From positions 1-21,326 of the IMG/VR virus record IMGVR_UViG_3300037840_000115: 21,326 nucleotides of DNA. The stretch is one strand, 5' to 3'. Positions 7,246 to 12,491 of this stretch are shown here, in pieces. The stretch's first letter is position 1. Every line of letters begins with the position of its first letter. Source of the DNA: a virus. The translations under genes and the position numbers were made by a program. The notes beneath the pieces are model-generated. The model saw nothing but the letters and a program-made list of their open reading frames with translations, did no database searches and was not told the origin of the DNA.

Positions 7246-7425
7246 TTACATTCCCCTTTTGTTGCTACGTTCGCACAAGCCGCCCGGCAACTTGTCCTGC
7301 GGCTGCGCAACGCGCATGATCTTGCTATCCGCTGCGGATGCCGGCAACGCATAGCGCGAAAGCATGGTCTTCCGAATCGGCCCATCATACTTTCGTTCGC
7401 GGGCCGGCACTAGCTTGGTTTTCAT
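7246..7425 (-). CDS. Short basic protein, 59 residues
   Basis: Reading on the minus strand from the ATG at 7425 gives a 59-residue basic protein: MKTKLVPARERKYDGPIRK, then TMLSRYALPASAADSKIM, ending CERSNKRGM. The ATG overlaps the TGA of the upstream gene (7422-7425) and the TAA at 7246-7248 abuts the next ATG, so the gene fits the packed operon exactly. It has one Cys and no membrane segment. It is similar in size and charge to its neighbours. Function is unknown; the precise junctions at both ends are the main argument that it is real. Confidence 0.6.
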   Translation of the reverse strand: MKTKLVPARERKYDGPIRKTMLSRYALPASAADSKIMRVAQPQDKLPGGLCERSNKRGM

Positions 7426-7604
7426 TTGCGAGCCTTGCCTGTGTGCGGATTGATCGGGAAGCGCAGCTTGTCGTTGAGGCGCGATCGCCGCTCGACATTC
7501 TTCGCCATGAGCTTTTCGGGGTAGCGCGCGTACTTAGTTGCTTTGATCGTGCCACCGTACTTGCCAGGCTGTCCCACGACTTTCATGGCTTTGTTCCCAT
7601 CCAT
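7422..7604 (-). CDS. Short strongly basic protein, 60 residues
   Basis: A 60-residue protein with many Lys and Arg: MDGNKAMKVVGQPGKYGG, then TKYARYPEKLMAKN, ending INPHTGKARK. It overlaps the 3' end of the coiled-coil membrane protein gene by 22 nt and the next gene by ATGA. High positive charge and lack of hydrophobic core suggest a nucleic-acid or anionic-surface binder. No known family is recognised. Confidence 0.58.
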   Translation of the reverse strand: MDGNKAMKVVGQPGKYGGTIKATKYARYPEKLMAKNVERRSRLNDKLRFPINPHTGKARK

Positions 7605-7867
7605 TTTGCTACCAGCGCAACAGCCACGCCGCCGCCTATTACCATCAGAAAATTCATGGTCCAGCGGCCCAGATTAAAATAGATAGCTGCCTGTGTCAGT
7701 ATCTTTTCGATTTTCGCAAACCGCTCTGTCGTCTCTCTTTCGATCCTGTACAGGCGTGCCGCGTTTTCTTCGTGGCGCTGCTGCTGCGTTTCCTCGCGCC
7801 GTCGCGCGTCCGTTTCAATCATTTCCAAGCGGCGAATGACGTGATGCATGTCCGCAGGGCTGTTCAC
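7583..7867 (-). CDS. Coiled-coil protein with one C-terminal membrane segment (XhlA-like)
   Basis: I chose the GTG at 7867 because GGAG lies 8 nt upstream; the ATG at 7849 has no ribosome site. The 94-residue product has an N-terminal charged helix (LEMIETDARRREETQQQRHE, then ENAARLYRIERETTERFAKI) with coiled-coil spacing. A hydrophobic segment WTMNFLMVIGGGVAVALVAKWM near residues 68-89 follows. This order matches small lysis-associated or virion-associated membrane proteins such as the haemolysin XhlA type. A second holin, a spanin-like partner or an ejection-associated protein are all possible. The XhlA resemblance is architectural only. Confidence 0.55.
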   Translation of the reverse strand: MNSPADMHHVIRRLEMIETDARRREETQQQRHEENAARLYRIERETTERFAKIEKILTQAAIYFNLGRWTMNFLMVIGGGVAVALVAKWMGTKP

Positions 7868-7871
7868 GTCA

Positions 7872-8261
7872 CTAGCTCCAATAGCTGACGGACATGGTCG
7901 TCCCTTGCACCTTGATCGCCGCAATCGCCTGCGCGCCCTGAACAGGCAGCGACGCGCCGGCCGCAAGCGAGATGGCGTAGTTCACGGAACTTGGCGTGGA
8001 CCCGTCATAGGTGACGTAAAGCGGACCGCCGATCGCCGTGATAACGGCGTACGTAGGCGGATTGTTTACTGTCGTGCCGGGTGGCGACGTGGCACCGCTT
8101 GGGACGGTCAAACCTGTCGCAACTGCAATGCTGACATTCTCTTGCGAAGGAAGCTGAATGCGTGACGGGTAGTCATCGGAAACCATCCGCGACTCGCCTT
8201 GCTTCACAGCCTTGGCCATGAAGCTGTTTGGAAACAGGTTTGCAGAGTCAACGCCGGCCAT
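7872..8261 (-). CDS. Hypothetical beta-rich phage protein
   Basis: This is a 129-residue protein: a charged N-terminus (MAGVDSANLFPNSFMAKAVK) is followed by beta-rich Thr/Ser/Pro sequence (ENVSIAVATGLTVPSGATSP, GGPLYVTYDGSTPSSVNYAI, IAAIKVQGTTMSVSYWS). It looks like a small compact beta domain such as a virion decoration or fibre-attachment protein. An alternative internal start at MAKAV (15 residues later) cannot be ruled out; the first ATG has GAAGG about 10 nt upstream. It follows the glycine-rich gene after 28 nt and lies 4 nt before the GTG-started membrane protein. No family is recognised. Confidence 0.6.
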   Translation of the reverse strand: MAGVDSANLFPNSFMAKAVKQGESRMVSDDYPSRIQLPSQENVSIAVATGLTVPSGATSPPGTTVNNPPTYAVITAIGGPLYVTYDGSTPSSVNYAISLAAGASLPVQGAQAIAAIKVQGTTMSVSYWS

Positions 8262-8289
8262 GTTTCCAAACCTTCGCTATGGTGTGCGC

Positions 8290-9210
8290 TTACCACACAC
8301 CGTTTATCGTCAGGCAACCCGCGCCGCCATTCCCGCCGGCCGCATTCGAGCCCCCGCCACCGCCGCCAGCGCCACACTGTGTCGCGTTGGCCGCTGCCGA
8401 ACCGGCCGCGGGTCCGGTGCCGCCCACTCCGTAGAGCGAGGAACCGCCCCCGCCGCCCGCACCGTTGCTGGCCGTGCCCACGCCGCCAACAAATAAGACG
8501 TTGGACCCGCCAGCGCCGGGGCTTCCTGCTGTGGCACCGCCGCCACCGCCGCCCGAGCCAGGGTCCGCATAGGGGCCACGTGAAGCCGTAACATTTTGGC
8601 CCGCGGCGCCACCCGCGCCGCCCGCAGTACCGCCAAGGCCAGCACCATTGCCGCCTGCGCCGCCCGTACCCGCGGCACCCGCCGACCCAAATGAACCGCC
8701 AGCCATCGCGCCCGTAGCCCCAAAGGGCACGCATTGGACGCCCGCGGAACAGGCAATCGTGGTGCTGAAACTTGCGCTTTGCCCTCCGGTACCGTTGGCC
8801 CCCGCCGCGCCGCCTTGCCCCCCAGGACCAACAAAAATCGTCAGCTGGACGGCTGGAGCGACAATCATCGGGAACGGAGCCATGCAACCTGCAGCCCCGC
8901 CGCCACCGCCGCCGGCCGTGTTCGCAGACGCTTGCCCCCCACCCCCGCCGCCACCGCCGCCGCAGCCGGTGAAATCGATTTTACCGATTGAGGTCGAAGG
9001 AACCGTACAGAGCGAATTATTGCCACTCGGGACGCAAGTGAAGAAACCCGAGCCAGGACAAGTTGTCGCGGTTCCGTTTGTGGTGCACGTGAAAGACTGC
9101 GCACTAGCGCCGAGCGGTGGTGCGTAGGGCGCCAGTGGAGGCGCGACTTGGCCGTACGCGATGCTTGCCAACAGGCAGAGCAGAGAAACGAGTGCCGCTT
9201 TGATATTCAT
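8290..9210 (-). CDS. Exported, extremely glycine-rich adhesin-like protein
   Basis: The ATG at 9210 gives 306 residues starting with a Sec signal peptide (MNIKAALVSLLCLLASIAYG, cleavage before QVAPP). Residues about 25-80 contain paired Cys and Thr-rich turns. From about residue 86 the protein is dominated by Gly: runs of 7-9 consecutive Gly alternate with Ala/Ser/Asn-Gly repeats up to the C-terminus, NGGAGCLTINGVW. Such sequence can form polyglycine-II bundles, as known for receptor-binding adhesins like phage S16 gp38, and similar glycine-rich domains sit at the ends of tail fibres. Six or more Cys in an exported protein suggest disulphides made in the periplasm. It lies 5 nt from the next exported protein. 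Exported adhesin or fibre tip are the two readings. Confidence 0.7.
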   Translation of the reverse strand: MNIKAALVSLLCLLASIAYGQVAPPLAPYAPPLGASAQSFTCTTNGTATTCPGSGFFTCVPSGNNSLCTVPSTSIGKIDFTGCGGGGGGGGGQASANTAGGGGGGAAGCMAPFPMIVAPAVQLTIFVGPGGQGGAAGANGTGGQSASFSTTIACSAGVQCVPFGATGAMAGGSFGSAGAAGTGGAGGNGAGLGGTAGGAGGAAGQNVTASRGPYADPGSGGGGGGATAGSPGAGGSNVLFVGGVGTASNGAGGGGGSSLYGVGGTGPAAGSAAANATQCGAGGGGGGSNAAGGNGGAGCLTINGVW

Positions 9211-9215
9211 GGCGG

Positions 9216-9848
9216 TTACCAAGCGCCGATCGGGAACGTCAAGAACAGGATGCCGGCTTGCAGCCCTCCGTACATGCACATACGGGCGGTTGAGTAGATA
9301 GGGAGCGCTGAGTGTGGCCCGGTCGATCCACCAACCCCGCGCAAGTTAAGCGCTGGCCCGAGCGTCGGGACGGTCCCCGGCGGTACGCCCGGAACGTTCG
9401 CTGCCGTGGAGGCAGGGCACGCAGAGCCCCACACGAGATTCGCGGCCGTGACGGTCGTGGCAACCGATGTAGTGATGCCTGTGGTTCCGTTGAAGGCCGT
9501 GATCGTAGTTCCCGCCGGAATGGTGCAGGGCGTGATTACGTTCGACGCGGCGCAAGTGATGAATGCGCCTACGAGCGGAGTGTTGGCTGCATTCGGCGTT
9601 GTCGCCAGTGTCAGCGCTGTGGTTCCGGCCGACGTACCGATGCCACCGCCGCCCGACGTGTACAGCTCGCCAGAGCCCTCGGTGACCAGTATTTCGACCG
9701 GACCATTGCCGAGGTCGATCCATTGCTGATTCTGGTCAAACCGCGGCTGCTTGTCCGAAGTCTGCGCATGCGCTGCGGTGACGAGCGCGAGAGCCGCAAG
9801 TGTGTTGATCGCGAGGCGACGCGCCCAGCTTTTTGCGTAGTCCAACAT
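9216..9848 (-). CDS. Exported protein of unknown function with signal peptide
   Basis: A 210-residue protein begins with a long signal peptide (MLDYAKSWARRLAINTLAAL, then ALVTAAHA, cleavage before QTSDKQ). The mature part begins with a short charged stretch that includes NQQWIDLGNGPVEILV. It continues as Ala/Thr/Val-rich repeats (TTALTLATTPNAANTPLVG, GTTITAFNGTTGITTSVATT) with two Cys pairs (ITCAASNVITPC; SACPAS). The Thr-rich part resembles fibre stalk sequence. It sits directly upstream of the glycine-rich exported protein and directly downstream of the decoration-like protein; GGGAG precedes its ATG. The two adjacent exported proteins are likely made together. Function is unknown. Confidence 0.65.
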   Translation of the reverse strand: MLDYAKSWARRLAINTLAALALVTAAHAQTSDKQPRFDQNQQWIDLGNGPVEILVTEGSGELYTSGGGGIGTSAGTTALTLATTPNAANTPLVGAFITCAASNVITPCTIPAGTTITAFNGTTGITTSVATTVTAANLVWGSACPASTAANVPGVPPGTVPTLGPALNLRGVGGSTGPHSALPIYSTARMCMYGGLQAGILFLTFPIGAW

Positions 9849-9878
9849 TGTGAGTTGCTCCCTGTGACTCGAGCCGAA

Positions 9879-10625
9879 TTAGTCGGCAGTGAAGCCTGCG
9901 CCGCCGCGCCAGTGACGCGCCTGGTTGAACATGACTTGGCAGACAAAACCGGGCTGTGTCACATCATTGCCGATTTGTTCGCCCGAATTGATGATGCGCA
10001 GCGGCAAGGTCGCTGTGGTGGCGAGCGACGCCGGGTCCAGCGAAAGCCCTGAAATGCCGAACCGTGTGGATTGGAAGCCTGCATTGGCTTTCACATCGAC
10101 ACCGAGGTCCAAATCTAAGTTGAAGGTAGCACCCGCGCCGCCGCCCGCGGGAACTGTCGGCATGGTAGCCGCCATGTACACTTGCGGATCAGTTTCGACG
10201 AATGCCCACGCTTCCGTGCTGGCCGGAGTGTATTGCCATCCATTCTTGGCCATGTACAGCGAAATCGGTCCCCAGCCGACCACGATGCCGGCAATAACGC
10301 TGGTCGTGTCCCCAGGCACCCATCGCGAAATGTTGGCCGCCATCGATCCGTTGCCGAGCAATGAACCGCCGCCGTTGCCGACGACAAGACCGCCGGGCGC
10401 GCCGATATTCGGAAGCAGGTCACCCGCGCCCTGCACACCGATCGTAGCGGAATTGATCACGACAATGTCGCCGCGGAATATCGCCAAGGCGTTGGTCGCC
10501 GCGATGTGAAAAGGCCGAACGGATGCTTGCGCCTGCGGGCCGCCGTCGCCGGGCGTGGTCGGCAAAAGACCGCTGTAATGTTTGAAACCACCACCAAGGA
10601 TGGGTTGGTTAACGATCTGCACCAT
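9879..10625 (-). CDS. Putative virion structural/capsid decoration protein
   Basis: This is a 248-residue protein without a signal peptide. The order of features matches a phage structural family I remember as a head-stabilising or decoration type. There is an early IFRGDIVVINSATIGV segment, a central IAGIVVGWGPISLY, then EAWAFVETDPQVYM, an acidic LDLDLGVDVKA stretch, GISGLSLDPASLATTATLPL, and a closing FVCQVMFNQARHW. It has the strongest ribosome site in the window (GGGAGGG, 7 nt before ATG), fitting a highly expressed structural protein. It is the first gene of the large leftward block, reading out of the divergent control region at 10626-10784. Family assignment is from memory; another abundant virion protein is the alternative. 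Confidence 0.6.
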   Translation of the reverse strand: MVQIVNQPILGGGFKHYSGLLPTTPGDGGPQAQASVRPFHIAATNALAIFRGDIVVINSATIGVQGAGDLLPNIGAPGGLVVGNGGGSLLGNGSMAANISRWVPGDTTSVIAGIVVGWGPISLYMAKNGWQYTPASTEAWAFVETDPQVYMAATMPTVPAGGGAGATFNLDLDLGVDVKANAGFQSTRFGISGLSLDPASLATTATLPLRIINSGEQIGNDVTQPGFVCQVMFNQARHWRGGAGFTAD

Positions 10626-10687
10626 TGCTCGGCCCTCCCAGAGCCCCTAGAGACGAATCAGCGTCGAATCAGGCGTAGCAAATAAAC

Positions 10688-10715
10688 TTGTCATACGTCA
10701 AATTACCCGTATGAC
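10688..10715 (+). promoter_or_regulatory. Possible promoter of the small rightward operon
   Basis: TTGTCA at 10688-10693 (one mismatch from TTGACA) and TATGAC at 10710-10715 are separated by 16 bp. Both hexamers lie inside the TGTCATACG inverted repeat, so a protein bound there would block RNA polymerase. A second -10-like TATGCT lies at 10744-10749 but lacks a good -35. Start of transcription is not established. Confidence 0.35.
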
Positions 10716-10743
10716 ATTTAGTGGATTGCAAAGTGTCATACGT
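10689..10743. promoter_or_regulatory. Operator array: three TGTCATACG elements
   Basis: TGTCATACG occurs at 10689-10697 and 10734-10742 in direct orientation and inverted (CGTATGACA) at 10708-10716. The first and second copies form a perfect 9-bp inverted repeat with a 10-bp spacer, roughly two helical turns centre to centre, as expected for a dimeric repressor or activator. They lie in the only divergent gap between the leftward structural block (starting 10625) and the rightward mini-operon (starting 10785), so one regulator could control both. The small DNA-binding protein at 2033-2218 is a candidate binder, purely by inference. Confidence 0.6.
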
Positions 10744-10784
10744 TATGCTAACACCATGCGTACGTACACAGAGGAGTAGAGACG

Positions 10785-10931
10785 ATGACAAACTGGCTGG
10801 CTTTTTTACTTGGCGCGTGCGCAATGACCGTGCCGAGCATTCTGTTGCTTTCGCTTCTTGCCTGGAACGCACCGAAACTGTGCGATGAGTTGCGCGTGGA
10901 CGTACGCGATGATTCGGAGCCCTCGCAATGA
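10785..10931 (+). CDS. 48-residue single-pass membrane protein
   Basis: The ATG at 10785 is preceded by GAGGAG at about 10 nt. The product begins with one long hydrophobic segment (NWLAFLLGACAMTVPSILLL, then SLLAWNA) and ends in a charged tail (KLCDELRVDVRDDSEPSQ). One membrane helix plus an acidic tail is seen in many small phage membrane proteins that modulate host functions or lysis. It opens the rightward mini-operon behind the TGTCATACG array; its stop overlaps the next ATG by ATGA. Function is unknown. Confidence 0.6.
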   Translation: MTNWLAFLLGACAMTVPSILLLSLLAWNAPKLCDELRVDVRDDSEPSQ

Positions 10932-11092
10932 ACATGCCTTGGGACGTACCGCCGGAACCCGCACGCGCGCCTTGGGATGTGCCACCGAAGCCCGTACGTC
11001 CGGAACTGATTAAAGACCCGGTGACAGGGCTGTACCCCGGTCAGATAGATGCTGATGACATTCCGGGATTTTTAAAACGAGCGCCACAATGA
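10928..11092 (+). CDS. 54-residue protein with tandem PWDVPP motif
   Basis: The protein starts MNMPWDVPPEPARAPWDVPP: the unit PWDVPP(E/K)P occurs twice, 11 residues apart. It then continues RPELIKDPVTGLYPGQ to an acidic stretch DADDIPG. The beginning resembles the N-terminus of the terminase large subunit in this window (MNINPPWETVRPPWEPV), including the DNA around the start, ATGAACAT. The short Trp-Pro motif could be a shared docking peptide. ATGA overlaps on both sides (10928-10931, 11089-11092) indicate coupled translation. No domain is large enough to name. Confidence 0.58.
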   Translation: MNMPWDVPPEPARAPWDVPPKPVRPELIKDPVTGLYPGQIDADDIPGFLKRAPQ

Positions 11093-11268
11093 ACATTATG
11101 CAGACCGTACGCTGCATGTCGGGGCGCCATGAACTGATGTTCTGCGAAGGTTTTCCGGTGCTGGCAGAAGATTGCATTCGCTGCAAACACTGTCCGCACG
11201 TCAGTCCTTCAAATAGTCCTCCAGCGTCAGCCCGATCTCAACCTCGGCCTTTGGCATCCACGATTTAG
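11089..11268 (+). CDS. 59-residue Cys-rich small protein
   Basis: The ATG overlaps the previous stop (ATGA). The protein has Cys at residues 9, 19, 29, 32 and 35 with the closely spaced group CIRCKHC followed by His, plausible zinc ligands. The C-terminal third (SPSNSPPASARSQPRPLAST) is low complexity and is encoded where the gene overlaps, on the opposite strand, the last 68 nt of the TerS-like gene. Either this end is real and the overlap is convergent, or function lies only in the Cys-rich part. It is the third and last gene of the mini-operon. Confidence 0.5.
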   Translation: MNIMQTVRCMSGRHELMFCEGFPVLAEDCIRCKHCPHVSPSNSPPASARSQPRPLASTI

Positions 11269-11500
11269 CTTCGCGGCGCATGGCGGCCCGTACGACGCCA
11301 GTAACCCCGCTATCGCGTGCGCGCTCGAATAGCAGGATTTCGCCTTCCGCGAGCGCCATGTCCACTTCGCGGTCGTCCTTGAGCGATTCCATCGTGATGC
11401 CCGCCGCGCGTGTCGCCAATTCCGGCGGCACGCCATCACGCAACCGCTGCAGCATCAGCTCACGCGGCGTTTTGGGTTGGGTTGTCCACGGCCCGAACAT
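11201..11500 (-). CDS. Putative terminase small subunit or HTH protein
   Basis: This is a 99-residue protein. Residues about 15-45 (MLQRLRDGVPPELATRAAGI, then TMESLKDDREVDMAL) have the form of the helix-turn-helix of small terminase subunits: a helix, a Gly turn, an A-x-x-A-G-I recognition helix and an acidic 'D-x-E-V-x-x-A' continuation. A further helix with AEGEILLFERARDSGV and an RREAKSWMPK segment follow, as in TerS-like proteins, where W-x-P often marks the end of the helical core. The C-terminus is acidic (LTLEDYLKD). TerS would bind the packaging site and activate TerL. It is separated from terL by 9 kb and lies on the opposite strand, which is unusual, so another phage HTH regulator remains possible. 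Confidence 0.5.
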   Translation of the reverse strand: MFGPWTTQPKTPRELMLQRLRDGVPPELATRAAGITMESLKDDREVDMALAEGEILLFERARDSGVTGVVRAAMRREAKSWMPKAEVEIGLTLEDYLKD

Positions 11501-11504
11501 TGCC

Positions 11505-11735
11505 TTACTTTATTACTGTTAGCGTAGGCTTTGGGACCTTTGGCGGACCTGCTATAAAGTCGCACCCCGGTACTCTTTCTATTAAAAGATTGATACCTTC
11601 AATTGCTATGTACAGAGCACGGTCCAGATCGTTCATGCCGCCAAAGGTACTAGCAGCCTTAGCATAACGATCTAGCCGCTCTACCAGTTCAATCCATGAA
11701 TTGATGGGCGCCGGTTCGTCACCCAGATTGCTCAT
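11505..11735 (-). CDS. Small hypothetical helical protein
   Basis: This is a 76-residue protein with a central helical part (INSWIELVERLDRYAKAAST, then LDRALYIAIEGINLLIERV) and a Pro/Lys-rich tail (PPKVPKPTLTVIK). It has one Cys, no signal peptide and no membrane span. It is positioned 5 nt upstream of the TerS-like gene in the same operon, so it may act with it. The family is not recognised. Confidence 0.58.
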   Translation of the reverse strand: MSNLGDEPAPINSWIELVERLDRYAKAASTFGGMNDLDRALYIAIEGINLLIERVPGCDFIAGPPKVPKPTLTVIK

Positions 11736-11753
11736 TTTAACCTCGCGCGGTGT

Positions 11754-11912
11754 TCATGGCGCTGGCCGTCGTTTCAGAAAGGGCTCGTTTGTGCCCGTCC
11801 GCACCCATACCTCAACCATTTCCCCCCATGGCAGCCGCACCGTAGCAATCAACTGCTCTTCCATCGTGTCTTCCTCCTGCTTCTCCATCAAAGCGATTTG
11901 GGTGACTGTCAT
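11754..11912 (-). CDS. 52-residue hypothetical protein with MTVTQ-ALM start
   Basis: I place the start at the ATG at 11912 because GGAG lies 9 nt upstream; an earlier in-frame ATG (11939) would overlap the preceding gene. The N-terminus MTVTQIALMEKQEEDTMEEQ is followed by beta-type LIATVRLPWGEMVEVWVR. The first nine residues, and their codons, are almost the same as those of another 52-residue gene at 12333-12491. The two therefore share a duplicated start region but differ afterwards. The 5'-proximal element may be a copied ribosome-binding/start cassette. Function is unknown. Confidence 0.55.
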   Translation of the reverse strand: MTVTQIALMEKQEEDTMEEQLIATVRLPWGEMVEVWVRTGTNEPFLKRRPAP

Positions 11913-11916
11913 GGCA

Positions 11917-12336
11917 CTAGGCTCCGCTACCGGGCGCATAGCATCTGATCACCAACTTGCCGCCCGGAATCCACCACCAAACTACGGGTGCCCCATGATG
12001 GTTCGTCGATAATACGACCTCCGGTGGCACCTCCATCCAATCGCTCGACACATCGACATAGTTGCTGATCGTTGCGTCCCATTTCTTGTACTGGAACCTG
12101 GTCCAATAACGGCCGTTGCGGATTTCTTCCTCGGCGTACGTACCATCCGCGTCGCTACAGCAAGAAGCGCCTCTAGCAGCACCACCGGGTACAAGCTGAT
12201 CTCTGAACCACTGCTTTTCCGTATTGCTTAACCCGTTGGCTTGCGCCCATTGCCGGCCTAGATCGCCAGCTGAGGCGGTTCCGGCAGCAAAGAAAGTGAT
12301 CCATGCGGCGAGGATAACAGCTTGTTTGTTGGTCAT
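11917..12336 (-). CDS. Exported protein with CC and IRCYAPG motifs
   Basis: The ATG at 12336 gives 139 residues with a Sec signal peptide (MTNKQAVILAAWITFFAAGT, then ASA, cleavage before GDLG). The mature protein carries a vicinal Cys pair (GASCCSDADGTY), a Trp-rich centre (RYWTRFQYKKWDATI; SDWMEVPPEVVL), and ends HGAPVVWWWIPGGKLVIRCY followed by APGSGA. I recognise this layout, CCSDADG...W.EVP..V...G.PVVWW....IRC(Y/F).PG, from small exported proteins common in Bradyrhizobium relatives, all of unknown function. Its ATG overlaps the preceding stop (ATGA). A host-derived cargo gene with an envelope role is the simplest inference. Confidence 0.7.
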   Translation of the reverse strand: MTNKQAVILAAWITFFAAGTASAGDLGRQWAQANGLSNTEKQWFRDQLVPGGAARGASCCSDADGTYAEEEIRNGRYWTRFQYKKWDATISNYVDVSSDWMEVPPEVVLSTNHHGAPVVWWWIPGGKLVIRCYAPGSGA

Positions 12337-12491
12337 GGCTGCGCCGATAGGATGAACTTTGCCTGCCGTAAGTACGCAGCCCTGAACTGCTCTGGCTGCG
12401 CTGCGCACACTGCTTGCTGCGCTGTTGGCGTCGCCAGTCCTATGTTGTTCGCGAGGACGCAAAGCATCAAAGCGAGTTGAGTAACTGTCAT
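12333..12491 (-). CDS. 52-residue protein, possibly exported or membrane-anchored
   Basis: Starting at the ATG at 12491, which overlaps the stop of the giant virion protein gene (ATGA, 12488-12491), the frame encodes MTVTQLALMLCVLANNIGLA, then TPTAQQAVCAAQPEQFRAAY, ending ILSAQP. The first 20 residues are hydrophobic and could be a signal or anchor. GGGAG precedes the start at about 10 nt. Its stop overlaps the next ATG in the same way (12333-12336). The first nine residues parallel those of the gene at 11754-11912. Exact four-base junctions on both sides make it credible despite its size. Confidence 0.58.
   Translation of the reverse strand: MTVTQLALMLCVLANNIGLATPTAQQAVCAAQPEQFRAAYLRQAKFILSAQP

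Noticed and set aside
8204-8887. A long minus-strand frame (227 codons) and a plus-strand frame (8648-9127) in the glycine-rich region
   Set aside because: GC-rich triplet repeats keep several frames open at once; only the frame with the signal peptide and Gly runs has a start, ribosome site and fitting junctions.
8300-8990. Repeated ccgccgccacc-type DNA considered as a CRISPR or tandem repeat array
   Set aside because: Irregular unit length and no unique spacers; it is the consequence of Gly/Ala codon runs.
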